Positions 24,760 through 33,674 are shown, counted from the first letter of the stretch. The stretch is DNA of 64,000 nucleotides from Flavobacterium luminosum (GCF_023635005.1 NZ_JAMLJM010000010.1:35217-99216); one strand, 5' to 3'. A program made the numbers and translations. The notes: generated from the sequence alone by a model not told the origin.

Positions 24760-25464
24760 ACAAACCATATTAAATACTTGTTGTGTTTAAAAAAGGATGA
24801 AATCAACGATAAGTGCGTTTGTTAATAATTATTTTTAATTAAAATACTGTATTTCAGTATTTTAAATCGATTTTATAACCTCTTTTTTTACGATGTTAAT
24901 AACGAATCACAATCCCTTTGTTTCTAAGAGGTTAACATTTAACATCATTTGTTAATAACTTTGAATAGAAATTTAGAACTTTTTTTCGGTTGTATGACAA
25001 AAAAGTGTAATCCAAAATTGAAATGAGAAAATCAAGAAAAGTTTCGGCAATTTGTTCTTAAATTATTCAACAATAAAACATAGTTTTCAACAGTTTTTCA
25101 CAGATGAACTTTTCAAAAAAAGAACGTAAAACACAAAAACTAACAATTGTTAATAACCTTTATATTAGATTTCATTTACAACAGATTATCTTTTCATAAC
25201 AGTGTTAATATCTCAGTATAACTCTGTAAAACTTTAAAAAAAAACCAAAATAAGAAAAGTTTTCAGCCTTATTAACACCCTATCATAATCATCATAAATT
25301 TTAAAATTTTAAAAATCTCTTTTTTGTTTTTTTAATTGTTGTTGAAAACTTTGAAAAGTTATGCAAGAAAAAAATTTAAAAGTTATTTTTAAGCCAATTG
25401 TTTCTACCGATTTCTGTTTTCTGAATTCTTCTTTGTAATTTTAATAAAAATTAGAAAAGATACA
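24760..25464. other. Probable chromosomal replication origin (oriC), gene-free AT-rich region
   Basis: About 700 bases without a credible gene. Exact TGTTAATAA occurs at 24820, 24894, 24950 and 25148, and its reverse TTATTAACA at 25269; a one-mismatch copy is at 25203. TTTTCAACA occurs at 25084 and, on the minus strand, at 25340-25348; TTTTTCACA is at 25094. All resemble the DnaA box TTATCCACA. A perfect dyad TAACAATTGTTA (25141-25152) overlaps one box. Very AT-rich DNA around 25296-25340 could be the unwinding element. Genes to the left are mostly minus, to the right mostly plus, as expected at an origin. The DnaA-box reading is inference. Confidence 0.75.
24839..24865. repeat. Perfect 11-base inverted repeat inside the origin region
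   Basis: TTAAAATACTG (24839-24849) and CAGTATTTTAA (24855-24865) are perfect arms around a 5-base loop. It stands between two TGTTAATAA sites. It has no flanking T-run that would fit a terminator for a neighbouring gene. Confidence 0.6.
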
Positions 25465-27645
25465 ATGAGTATGAAACCTAAAAAGTTTAGTAAAGGGGTT
25501 AAAGATTTTTCTGGAAAAATTTTAAAGATTCTTTCCAAAGAACCTAATAAAACTTTTAACTATAAACAAATTGCTTCCCGATTGGAAGTTGACGATACTA
25601 AGAGCCGAAATGAGATCATTAAAGATTTAAAAATTTTAGCTTCTAAAAAACAGATTATCGAGACCGAACCCGGTAAATATTTAGTCATAGCACAGAGTCA
25701 AGATTATTACGAAGGTACTATCGATATGACCTCTCGTAAAACAGCCTATTTTATATGTGAAGATTTCGAAGAAGATGTTTTCATTCCAACTAATAATTTA
25801 AATCATGCTTTAGATGGAGATAAAGTTAAGGTTTACGTTTACAATAAGAGAAAAGGTAAAAGACCTGAAGCTGAAGTAATTGAAATTATCGAAAGAAGTA
25901 AAACAGAATTTGTTGGAGTCATCGATATTCAAAAAAACTTTGCTTTTGTAACTACGGCAAATGCTAAAATGTATACCGATATTTTTATTCCTAAGGATAA
26001 AATTGGTGAAGCTAAAAATGGAGATGTGGTTTTGGCTAAAATTGAAGATTGGCCCAAAAAAGCAGATTCTCCTTTTGGTTCTGTGATTAAAGTCTTGGGA
26101 AGACCAGGAGAGCATGATACTGAAATTCATGCTATCTTGGCTGAATATGGACTTCCGTATGACTTTCCTCCCGAAGTAGAAGCTTATGCACAACAGTTGG
26201 ATACATCGATTCATCCGAATGAAATTGCAAAGCGTCGTGATATGCGTAACGTACTGACTTTTACTATAGATCCCAAAGATGCTAAAGATTTTGACGATGC
26301 TTTATCATTTCAAAAGTTAGAAAATGGTCATTATGAAATTGGTATTCACATTGCCGATGTATCACACTATGTTCAGGAAGGAACTATCTTAGATGAAGAA
26401 GCCTACCAACGAGGAACTTCTGTTTATTTGGTAGACAGAGTGGTTCCAATGTTACCCGAAGTTTTATCTAACTTCGCTTGCTCTCTTCGTCCTCAGGAAG
26501 AAAAATATACGTTTTCAGCAGTTTTTGAAATTAATGAAAAAGCACAAGTTACCAATCAATGGTTTGGTAGAACTGTGATTCATTCAGATCAACGTTTTTC
26601 TTATGAAGAAGCTCAGCACATCATTGAAACTCGCGGAAACAGCATCCCTGCTGAGATTTCTTTAACCGGAACAGAATATATTGTTCCAGATCCAATCGTA
26701 AATGCTACTCTAAAATTAGATGAACTTGCTAAGATATTCCGAAGAAACCGTCTTAATAATGGAGCTATTTCTTTTGATAAAGTGGAAGTAAAATTCAATC
26801 TTAATGAAAAAGCTGAACCTACCGGAGTGTATTTTAAAATTGCTAAAGATGCCAATCATTTAATTGAAGAATTTATGTTGTTGGCCAATCGAAAAGTAGC
26901 CGAATACATTGGTAAACAGCAAAAAACATTTGTGTATCGTATTCACGATGAACCCGATGAAAATAAGTTAATGAACCTTCAAGGTGTGATTTCTAAATTT
27001 GGGTACAGCATCAATTTTAAAAGTAAAGAGGCTATTTCAAAATCTTTGAATGATTTGTTAGTTGGTGTAGTTGGAAAAAAAGAACAAAACATGGTCGATA
27101 CTTTAGCTATTCGTACCATGAGTAAAGCAAAATATTCTACCGACAATATTGGTCATTACGGATTGGCTTTCGATTATTATTCACATTTTACCTCACCTAT
27201 TCGTCGTTATCCTGACGTTATGGTACATCGTTTGTTACAGTACTATTTGGATGGAGGCAAAAGTGTGAGCGAAGAAGTCTATGAAGAAAAATGCGTACAC
27301 ACTTCCAATATGGAAAATTTAGCTACCAATGCCGAACGCGATTCTATTAAGTACATGCAAGTTAAATACATGCAGGACCACAAGGATCAGGAGTTTGTTG
27401 GTGTAATCTCCGGTGTGACCGAATGGGGTATTTATGTTGAAATCATCGAAAACAAATGTGAAGGAATGGTTCGTATCCGTGAAATAAAAGATGATTATTA
27501 TACGTTTGATGAAAAACAATATGCTTTAGTTGGTGAAATGACTAAAAGTCTTTTGCAATTAGGTGATGAAGTCATTGTTAAAGTAAAAAATGCCGATCTA
27601 ATCAAAAAGCAATTGGATTATCATTTCATCCGAAAAAATGAATAA
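25465..27645 (+). CDS. rnr: Ribonuclease R
   Basis: A 726-residue 3'-to-5' exoribonuclease that degrades structured RNA. Order: N-terminal winged-helix/RNase R N-terminal domain (about 10-70), cold-shock domains (about 75-220), the RNB catalytic domain with D269 and the D275-F-D-D278 cluster (T-I-D-P-K-D-A-K-D-F-D-D-A), H-Y-x-x-F-T-S-P-I-R-R-Y-P-D near residues 570-585, and a C-terminal S1 domain (G-V-I-S-G-V-T-E-W-G-I-Y-V-E). All active-site acids are present. A second ATG two codons downstream is an equally possible start. It is the first plus-strand gene right of the proposed origin. Confidence 0.96.
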   Translation: MSMKPKKFSKGVKDFSGKILKILSKEPNKTFNYKQIASRLEVDDTKSRNEIIKDLKILASKKQIIETEPGKYLVIAQSQDYYEGTIDMTSRKTAYFICEDFEEDVFIPTNNLNHALDGDKVKVYVYNKRKGKRPEAEVIEIIERSKTEFVGVIDIQKNFAFVTTANAKMYTDIFIPKDKIGEAKNGDVVLAKIEDWPKKADSPFGSVIKVLGRPGEHDTEIHAILAEYGLPYDFPPEVEAYAQQLDTSIHPNEIAKRRDMRNVLTFTIDPKDAKDFDDALSFQKLENGHYEIGIHIADVSHYVQEGTILDEEAYQRGTSVYLVDRVVPMLPEVLSNFACSLRPQEEKYTFSAVFEINEKAQVTNQWFGRTVIHSDQRFSYEEAQHIIETRGNSIPAEISLTGTEYIVPDPIVNATLKLDELAKIFRRNRLNNGAISFDKVEVKFNLNEKAEPTGVYFKIAKDANHLIEEFMLLANRKVAEYIGKQQKTFVYRIHDEPDENKLMNLQGVISKFGYSINFKSKEAISKSLNDLLVGVVGKKEQNMVDTLAIRTMSKAKYSTDNIGHYGLAFDYYSHFTSPIRRYPDVMVHRLLQYYLDGGKSVSEEVYEEKCVHTSNMENLATNAERDSIKYMQVKYMQDHKDQEFVGVISGVTEWGIYVEIIENKCEGMVRIREIKDDYYTFDEKQYALVGEMTKSLLQLGDEVIVKVKNADLIKKQLDYHFIRKNE

Positions 27646-27651
27646 CAATTC

Positions 27652-27680
27652 CTAGCAGCTTAATCAAAGCTGTTAGATTT
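27652..27680 (+). terminator. Weak hairpin terminator after rnr
   Basis: CTAGCAGCTT (27652-27661) pairs with AAGCTGTTAG (27667-27676), one G-U pair, followed by ATTTT. The T-run is short, so read-through into the next gene is likely. Confidence 0.45.
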
Positions 27681-27695
27681 TAAATAGAATACACA

Positions 27696-28382
27696 ATGAA
27701 AAGACTAACATTTTTATTTTTAGCATCGACTCAATTTTTAGTGGCTCAAACTACTAAATCAGTGGGCGATTTTACAAAAGTTACAGGTTTTGATCAGATT
27801 TCTATAGTTTTAATTCCTGCTGGAGAAAATAAAGTAGAACTTTCAGGAAACAATTCTGAACAGGTAGAATTTGTAAACAATAACGGCGAACTAAAAATCC
27901 GTATGCCTTTACAAAAACTGTTAAAAGGGGAAGATGTATTAGCTAAAGTTTATTTTAAAAAAATCGAAGCAGCGGAAGCCAACGAAGGAAGTCATATTAA
28001 ATCTGAAGCAACGATCAAGTCGATTAATTTTGATATCATAGCCAAAGAAGGTGCAACGGTACAATTAAACTTAGAGGCAAGTAGAGTGGCTGCCCGATCT
28101 TCGGGAGGTTCAGAAATTAAGTTGCAGGGTACAACCCAAAATTTCGAAGCAATTGCTAATTCTGGAGCAAAAGTCTATGCTAAAGATTTTGTAGCTTCTC
28201 AAGCTACAGCGACTGTAAATGCTGGTGGAGAAATAGAAATAAATGCCTCCGATTTTATAGATGCCAAATCCAGAGCAGGTGGTTCTATAATAATTTATGG
28301 TGATCCTAAGCAAGTGAATCAGAAAACCATTTTAGGTGGAAATATCATCGTAAAAAGTAACAAAAAGTACCATACCAACTAA
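27696..28382 (+). CDS. DUF2807 (head GIN) secreted protein
   Basis: A 228-residue exported protein with a signal peptide ending at about V-A-Q (residue 18). The rest is a DUF2807 putative auto-transporter adhesin domain, a right-handed beta-helix with stacked short strands: F-T-K-V-T-G-F-D-Q-I-S-I-V-L-I-P-A-G at the start, S-G-N-N-S-E-Q-V-E-F-V, and repeated N-A-G-G-E-I-E-I-N and A-G-G-S-I-I-I-Y-G-D-P. Such proteins are common in Bacteroidota and their role is unknown. It has no C-terminal secretion domain. It follows rnr by 50 bases past a weak hairpin. Confidence 0.85.
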   Translation: MKRLTFLFLASTQFLVAQTTKSVGDFTKVTGFDQISIVLIPAGENKVELSGNNSEQVEFVNNNGELKIRMPLQKLLKGEDVLAKVYFKKIEAAEANEGSHIKSEATIKSINFDIIAKEGATVQLNLEASRVAARSSGGSEIKLQGTTQNFEAIANSGAKVYAKDFVASQATATVNAGGEIEINASDFIDAKSRAGGSIIIYGDPKQVNQKTILGGNIIVKSNKKYHTN

Positions 28383-28458
28383 AAAAAATATTAAAATTCA
28401 ATTAAAGCTAGAATTTTAAAGAATATAAAATTAAATTGCGGTTTCTAAACAAACTATA

Positions 28459-29145
28459 ATGATTCAATACATTTTAAGCAACGGTATTCCACTTGGTATT
28501 TTTTTAAGTTTTATGATCGGACCCGTTTTCTTTGTATTGTTAGAAACCAGTATTACCAAAGGATTTCGAGCCGCTTTTGTGTTTGACGTTGGCGTCGTTT
28601 TAGGCGATATTTTCTTTATCGGAATTGCTTATTTGGGAAGTTACCGTTTAATTCAGAGTTTAAAAGACGATCCAGCCCTTTTTATCTTTGGCGGCATCAT
28701 TATGCTTACTTATGGGCTTATTTCCTTTTTTAAGCTTCGTAAAGCAAGCAAAAACATAGAAGCCGATCAAGAGGTAGTCGAGCTCATAAAAAAGGATTAT
28801 TTGAGTCTCTTTATTAAAGGTTTTTTACTCAATTTTATCAATATTGGTGTACTAGGTTTTTGGCTATTAATTATCATTACTTTCGGTCCTAGATTACAAA
28901 TGGAAATTTCTAACGTAATTTGGTTTTTTTCTACTGTAATCCTTTCTTATTTGGTAACTGATATTGGTAAAATTCTATTAGCGAAACAATTACGAAAAAA
29001 ATTAACTCCAGCAAACATTATTAAAATCAAAAAACTAAGTAGTATTTTGCTAATAATCTTTGGGGCTGTATTGTTGGCGCAAGGTTGGTTTCCCTCTGAC
29101 AAACAATTCGTAAAAGATACCATCGAAAAGATTGAAAATAAATAA
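28459..29145 (+). CDS. LysE family amino acid exporter
   Basis: A 228-residue inner-membrane protein with six hydrophobic helices. The LysE/RhtB signature is near the start: G-I-F-L-S-F-M-I-G-P-V-F-F-V-L-L-E-T-S-I-T-K-G, followed by G-V-V-L-G-D-I-F-F-I-G. N-F-I-N-I-G-V-L-G-F-W in the fourth helix takes the place of the family's N-P-K/N motif. Members export amino acids or related metabolites; the substrate here is unknown. It shows no close link to its neighbours. Confidence 0.85.
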   Translation: MIQYILSNGIPLGIFLSFMIGPVFFVLLETSITKGFRAAFVFDVGVVLGDIFFIGIAYLGSYRLIQSLKDDPALFIFGGIIMLTYGLISFFKLRKASKNIEADQEVVELIKKDYLSLFIKGFLLNFINIGVLGFWLLIIITFGPRLQMEISNVIWFFSTVILSYLVTDIGKILLAKQLRKKLTPANIIKIKKLSSILLIIFGAVLLAQGWFPSDKQFVKDTIEKIENK

Positions 29146-29193
29146 ATTAATATTCCCAATAGAATAAATTTTACCCACTTAACCTCTATCATT

Positions 29194-29859
29194 TTGAAAA
29201 AATTATTACTCCTACTTTTTACTTCTTTGTCTTTTTATGCACAAAGTGATTCTTTAAGTATTCAAAAACCGAAACTTTCCGTAGTAGGAAATGACGGTAT
29301 GAAAGTTTTATATCGTGGAATTTCCAATCCTATTTCTATAGCTGTAAATAATGCTTTATCTTATAAGATATCGGGCGACGGAGTTTCTCAAGATTTAGAT
29401 GGAAAATACGCGATCAGACCAAAATCAGGCAATGAAACTAAAGTTTTATTAGAAATTCAAACTACAGACAGTACAACCGTAGTGGAAGAACATGTTTTTA
29501 GAGTAAAACCTTTGCCTCTTGTATCCTTATTGGTCAACAAAAAAGGATGTATTAATGGCGATTGTACTATAGAAATTCAAAAAAAAGAATTGTTAAATGC
29601 AGAAATTACTGTAAAACTGGTTGATTTTCTTTTTGATTACAATATTACAGTGAAAGGTTTCCGATTGTATCTTACCAATAGTAACGGCGATACCTTGGCT
29701 AGTTTTGATATTCAAGGAAATAAAATTCCACAAGATATTTATAATGAAATCATTACGAATGAAAAAACGTCTCTAATTATTATTCATAAAATTGCGTTCG
29801 ATTCCGATTTAAACCTATCGATTTCGAAAACACCGATAATAAAAATAAAGACGATTTAG
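29194..29859 (+). CDS. Secreted protein resembling the C-terminal domain of GldM
   Basis: A 221-residue exported protein starting with TTG at 29194 (M-K-K-L-L-L-L-L-F-T-S-L-S-F-Y-A-Q signal peptide; no ATG nearby gives one). Residues 40-110 include M-K-V-L-Y-R-G-I-S-N-P-I-S-I-A-V, G-D-G and V-F-R-V-K-P-L-P, which is the pattern of the periplasmic GldM_C/N-domain repeat of the type IX secretion/gliding motor. A cysteine pair (N-K-K-G-C and D-C-T) follows. It is much shorter than GldM, lacks its membrane helix, and is not next to gldKLN, so it is an orphan GldM-like domain protein. Confidence 0.65.
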   Translation: MKKLLLLLFTSLSFYAQSDSLSIQKPKLSVVGNDGMKVLYRGISNPISIAVNNALSYKISGDGVSQDLDGKYAIRPKSGNETKVLLEIQTTDSTTVVEEHVFRVKPLPLVSLLVNKKGCINGDCTIEIQKKELLNAEITVKLVDFLFDYNITVKGFRLYLTNSNGDTLASFDIQGNKIPQDIYNEIITNEKTSLIIIHKIAFDSDLNLSISKTPIIKIKTI

Positions 29860-29873
29860 AAAATGATAAGCAT

Positions 29874-29908
29874 AAAAAAAGAGTTACTGAAAAGTAACTC
29901 TTTTTTTT
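29874..29908. terminator. Bidirectional terminator between the GldM-like gene and tRNA-Cys
   Basis: GAGTTACT (29881-29888) pairs with AGTAACTC (29893-29900) around a GAAA tetraloop. A seven-base A-run precedes and an eight-base T-run follows, so it can end transcription from both sides. Confidence 0.92.
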
Positions 29909-29909
29909 G

Positions 29910-29980
29910 AGGCATCGCCCGGATTCGAACCGGGGTAGACGGTTTTGCAGACCGGTGCCTAGCCGCTCGGCCACGACGCC
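29910..29980 (-). tRNA. tRNA-Cys (anticodon GCA)
   Basis: A 71-base cloverleaf on the minus strand: acceptor GGCGTCG paired with CGATGCC, T at the discriminator position as expected for Cys, anticodon loop C-T-G-C-A-A-A with anticodon GCA, and T-loop GGTTCGAATCC. The 3' CCA is not encoded. It lies between the shared terminator and folB. Confidence 0.96.
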
Positions 29981-30058
29981 ATTGTGGTGTGCAAATATAA
30001 TAAAAAGTTTAAAGTTTAATAGTCAAAAATTAAAAGAATCTTTTTTTTCTTGTTTCTT

Positions 30059-30415
30059 TTATCTTTTCTTACTCATCATAATGGTAACTTCTTGAACATC
30101 ACCACCTATAGGAGGGTTTAGCTTAGATACTTCTACAGTTACATTGTTCACTTTATCTATTTCTTTTATCGTTCTTTCAAGAATTCTTTGGGCCACATGT
30201 TCCAAAAGTTCTGATCGTATAGCCATTTCTTCGACCACAATTTTGTTCAGATGTACATAATCGACTGTATCGGCAAGCTTATCGGTTTGAGAAGATTTTT
30301 CTAAATCTGCTTCAATTTCTAAATCAACTCTGTAATCACTACCAATTTTACTTTCCTCTACCAAACACCCGTGATAAGAAAAGGTTCGTATATTTTTAAG
30401 TCTAATAATTCCCAT
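30059..30415 (-). CDS. folB: Dihydroneopterin aldolase
   Basis: A 118-residue FolB enzyme that converts 7,8-dihydroneopterin to 6-hydroxymethyl-dihydropterin and glycolaldehyde in folate synthesis. Landmarks are I-R-L-K-N-I-R-T-F-S-Y-H-G-C-L at the start, D-Y-V-H-L-N-K-I-V in the middle, L-L-E-H-V-A-Q-R-I and a C-terminal V-S-K-L-N-P-P-I-G-G-D-V, where K is the catalytic lysine region. The length is normal. It is divergent from glnS; no other folate gene is nearby. Confidence 0.94.
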   Translation of the reverse strand: MGIIRLKNIRTFSYHGCLVEESKIGSDYRVDLEIEADLEKSSQTDKLADTVDYVHLNKIVVEEMAIRSELLEHVAQRILERTIKEIDKVNNVTVEVSKLNPPIGGDVQEVTIMMSKKR

Positions 30416-30493
30416 TATTCCTTTTTTTGATGGTTTAAAGGTACAAGTTCAAGGTTTATTAAACAACATTAAACTTTAAAGCTTAAACTTTTT

Positions 30494-30501
30494 TATCTTT
30501 G
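30494..30501 (+). promoter_or_regulatory. Bacteroidota -7 promoter element for glnS
   Basis: TATCTTTG matches TAnnTTTG and ends 21 bases before the glnS ATG at 30523. No TTG at the expected distance was found. Confidence 0.5.
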
Positions 30502-30522
30502 TGCAAAAGATAAGAAAACACA

Positions 30523-32208
30523 ATGTCTACAAAAGAAAAATCATTGAATTTTATAGAGCAAATTATTGAAGAAGATCTTAAAAATGGTTTGCCAAAAGAT
30601 AAGTTACGTTTCCGTTTTCCACCGGAACCTAATGGTTATTTGCATGTGGGTCATGCTAGTGCAATTTGTTTAAATTTTGGATTAGGTATTGATTATCAAG
30701 TGCCTGTTAATTTGCGTTTCGACGATACTAACCCTGCCAAGGAAGAACAGGAATATGTAGATGCTATTAAGAGAGACGTAGAATGGTTGGGTTTTAAATG
30801 GGCTAATGAATGCTACGCTTCTGATTATTTTCAACAATTGTACGATTGGGCTGTAGCTCTAATTAAAGCTGGTAAGGCTTATGTTGATAGTCAATCTTCG
30901 GAAGAAATGGCTAAGCAAAAAGGTACACCCACCACTCCAGGTACGGATAGCCCTTATAGAAACCGTTCGATTGAAGAAAATTTAGATCTTTTCGAACGTA
31001 TGAAAAACGGTGAATTTGAAGAAGGAACGCATATTTTACGTGCTAAAATTGATATGTCTTCTTCTAATATGTTGATGCGTGATCCTATTATGTATCGTAT
31101 TTTACACAAACATCACCACAGAACCGGCGATGCTTGGTGTATTTATCCAATGTACGATTGGGCACACGGAGAAAGTGATTACTTAGAACAAATTTCTCAT
31201 TCGTTTTGTACACTAGAATTTTTACCTCACCGTGAGTTATACGATTGGTTTTTAGATAATATTTACGATAGTTCAAAAGTTCGTCCAAAGCAACGTGAAT
31301 TTGCTCGTAGAAATCTTTCTCATACGGTGGTTTCTAAACGTAAATTATTACAATTAGTTGAAGAAAAGTATGTTACGGGTTGGGATGATCCTCGTATGAG
31401 TACAATTTCAGGGATGCGTCGTCGTGGTTACACTCCTGCGGCTATTCGCAATTTTGCTGACACAATCGGTATTGCAAAACGTACCAATTTAATAGATGTT
31501 TCATTATTAGAATTTTGTGTACGTGAGGATTTGAATAAGACTGCACCTCGTGTGATGGCTGTTTTAGATCCAATTAAATTGGTAATTACCAATTATCCTG
31601 AAGGTCAAGAGGAATGGTTAGAAGCTGAAAATAATCCTGAAGAAGAGGTGTTAACTTTCAGAAAAGTTCCTTTTTCGAGAGAAATTTATATTGAAAGTGA
31701 AGACTTTAAAGAAGAAGCCGACAAGAAATTCTTCCGTTTGACTTTAGGAACTGAAGTTCGTTTAAAAAATGCCTATATTATTAAAGGTGAATCTGTTATA
31801 AAAGATTCAGAAGGAAATGTTACCGAAATTCATGCTACTTATGATCCAGATTCTCGTTCTGGAAGCGGTACAGAAGCTAGTAAACGTAAAGTTAAAGGCA
31901 CCATTCACTGGGTTTCTACAGAACATGCTTTAGAAGCTGAAGTTCGTGTTTATGATCGTTTGTTTACGCATGAAAATCCTGACGGAAACAAAGAAGTTGA
32001 CTTTAAAGAATATATAAATCCTAATTCTTTAAAAGTAATTACCGGTTTTGTGGAACCTAGTTTACAATCGGCTAAAGAATTGGATCATTTCCAGTTTCAA
32101 CGTTTGGGTTATTTCTGTGTGGATAGAGATTCTACTTCAGAAAAATTAGTTTTTAACAAAACTGTTGGCTTGAGAGATACTTGGGCAAAAGTAGAGAGTA
32201 AAGAATAA
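30523..32208 (+). CDS. glnS: Glutaminyl-tRNA synthetase
   Basis: A 561-residue class I synthetase that charges tRNA-Gln directly. The HIGH motif is in F-P-P-E-P-N-G-Y-L-H-V-G-H-A near residue 43 and the KMSKS-like loop is V-V-S-K-R-K-L around residue 269. Y-P-M-Y-D-W-A-H-G and the C-terminal two-barrel anticodon-binding region, ending in D-S-T-S-E-K-L-V-F-N-K-T-V-G-L-R-D-T, are typical of GlnRS, separating it from GluRS. The length is normal. A strong terminator follows. GluRS (gltX) lies 3 kb away on the other strand. Confidence 0.96.
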   Translation: MSTKEKSLNFIEQIIEEDLKNGLPKDKLRFRFPPEPNGYLHVGHASAICLNFGLGIDYQVPVNLRFDDTNPAKEEQEYVDAIKRDVEWLGFKWANECYASDYFQQLYDWAVALIKAGKAYVDSQSSEEMAKQKGTPTTPGTDSPYRNRSIEENLDLFERMKNGEFEEGTHILRAKIDMSSSNMLMRDPIMYRILHKHHHRTGDAWCIYPMYDWAHGESDYLEQISHSFCTLEFLPHRELYDWFLDNIYDSSKVRPKQREFARRNLSHTVVSKRKLLQLVEEKYVTGWDDPRMSTISGMRRRGYTPAAIRNFADTIGIAKRTNLIDVSLLEFCVREDLNKTAPRVMAVLDPIKLVITNYPEGQEEWLEAENNPEEEVLTFRKVPFSREIYIESEDFKEEADKKFFRLTLGTEVRLKNAYIIKGESVIKDSEGNVTEIHATYDPDSRSGSGTEASKRKVKGTIHWVSTEHALEAEVRVYDRLFTHENPDGNKEVDFKEYINPNSLKVITGFVEPSLQSAKELDHFQFQRLGYFCVDRDSTSEKLVFNKTVGLRDTWAKVESKE

Positions 32209-32227
32209 CATATTTGATTTTTATATG

Positions 32228-32257
32228 AAGGCTGTAAATAAAATTACAGCCTTTTTT
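32228..32257 (+). terminator. Rho-independent terminator of glnS
   Basis: AAGGCTGTAA (32228-32237) pairs with TTACAGCCTT (32244-32253) around six bases, followed by a T-run. Confidence 0.92.
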
Positions 32258-32533
32258 ATTTTTATTGATAGATATATAAATTTTAATAGATTATATATAT
32301 TATAGTTTTTATTGATTGATTTTATTTTTTAATTATAAATTTTTATTAAAATCGACTTCTATATTTTTATTTTAAGACGTTTAAAAAAATGAATAAGGTG
32401 TTTTTATATTAGTTTATTTAAAAGACTTTTAAATTGAATTTATTTACTTTTTAATAAAAAATGTAGTAAAAAACTGTATTTTATATTTTACTTAATCTTT
32501 TTGATTCAATTCATTGTTTCATGATTCCTAATT
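32258..32533. other. Gene-free, extremely AT-rich stretch
   Basis: About 275 bases of nearly pure A/T between two terminators, with no ORF, promoter match or strong dyad I can support. Only isolated G or C bases interrupt long A/T tracts. Confidence 0.6.
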
Positions 32534-32566
32534 AAAAAAAAAGAGCTTCATTTCTGAAACTCTTTT
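32534..32566 (-). terminator. Rho-independent terminator of the SPFH gene
   Basis: An imperfect stem AAAAAGAG-TTC with GAA-CTCTTTTT around a short loop. The minus strand has a T-run beyond it (A's at 32534-32542). Confidence 0.7.
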
Positions 32567-32582
32567 TGTGAAATTGTAATGA

Positions 32583-33569
32583 TTAAATTTCTTCTGTTGG
32601 ATTAGATGTATCCGAAGGATTATAATCGGTCGATGTATGATCGTTTGTATTTTTAATTCGTTTCGATTGACCTTTCATTTGTTCACCCATGATATTAGTC
32701 GCTGCAAAACTTGTAACCATACTATTTAACATATCGCTTGCGGCTTGAGGCGAATTAGGTAATAAAATTAAATTAGAATTGGTATCAGCTCCAATAGCTT
32801 GTAGTGTATCATAGTGTTGTGTAATTACAATCAGAGCAGAAGCTTCTTGTGAATTTATACCAACTTTGTTCAAAACATCAACACTTTCTACTAAACCACG
32901 AGCAATTTCTCGTCTTTGATCTGCAATACCTTGTCCTTGTAATTTTTTACTTTCCGCTTCCGCTTTAGCTTTGGCTACAATTCTAATTCTTTGTGCTTCT
33001 GATTCATACATTGCCGCAGTTTTTTCTCTTTCGGCAGCATTGATACGGTTCATTGCATTTTTTACTTGAATATCTGGATCAATATCAGTGACTAAAGTAT
33101 TGATGATATCATATCCATACGCCATCATTGCTTCATTTAATTCACGTTTCACAGCAATAGCAATATCATCTTTGCGTACAAACACATCATCAAGAATTAA
33201 TTTTGGTACTTCGGCACGTACCACGTCAAAAACATAAGCTGTAATTTGATCGTGAGGATATTCTAGTTTATAGAATGCTTCGTAAACATGTTCTTGTATT
33301 ACTTTGAATTGTACCGAAACTTTCATTTTAATAAACACGTTATCTTTGGTTTGTGTTTCGATGATAACATCCAATTGTTGAATACGCAGATTTACTTTAC
33401 CTGCAATGCGGTCTATAATTGGAATTTTTAATTGTAAACCGGAATTTCGAATACTTTGAAATTTCCCGAAACGTTCAATGACTGCTGCTGTTTGTTGCTT
33501 AACAGTAAAGAAAGAAGATAATAAAAGAATAATGCCAAAAAAAAGGATGGCAATGGTAAATGGTCCCAT
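32583..33569 (-). CDS. SPFH/Band 7 membrane protein (QmcA/stomatin-like)
   Basis: A 328-residue protein with one N-terminal membrane helix (residues 4-23) and a prohibitin-homology domain: V-K-Q-Q-T-A-A-V-I-E-R-F-G-K-F and Q-L-K-I-P-I-I-D-R at about 25-55, R-A-E-V-P-K-L-I-L-D-D near 120, then a helical region rich in A/E/K (A-M-N-R-I-N-A-A-E-R-E-K to about 230) and a polar tail. SPFH proteins form large ring assemblies at the inner membrane that organise membrane proteases or microdomains. Unlike many homologues it has no NfeD-type partner next to it. Monocistronic. Confidence 0.9.
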   Translation of the reverse strand: MGPFTIAILFFGIILLLSSFFTVKQQTAAVIERFGKFQSIRNSGLQLKIPIIDRIAGKVNLRIQQLDVIIETQTKDNVFIKMKVSVQFKVIQEHVYEAFYKLEYPHDQITAYVFDVVRAEVPKLILDDVFVRKDDIAIAVKRELNEAMMAYGYDIINTLVTDIDPDIQVKNAMNRINAAEREKTAAMYESEAQRIRIVAKAKAEAESKKLQGQGIADQRREIARGLVESVDVLNKVGINSQEASALIVITQHYDTLQAIGADTNSNLILLPNSPQAASDMLNSMVTSFAATNIMGEQMKGQSKRIKNTNDHTSTDYNPSDTSNPTEEI

Positions 33570-33650
33570 AATGTTTTAGTGATTAGTTCGTTATATAAGT
33601 TATACGTTAAATAATTCATATTGTTACAACCTTTTTCTCAGTATAATGTT

Positions 33651-33658
33651 TAATTTTG
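33651..33658 (+). promoter_or_regulatory. Bacteroidota -7 promoter element for the beta-barrel gene
   Basis: TAATTTTG matches TAnnTTTG and ends 16 bases before the ATG at 33675. The nearest TTG upstream is 27 bases away. Confidence 0.45.
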
Positions 33659-33674
33659 TGTAAAATTATCTCTT

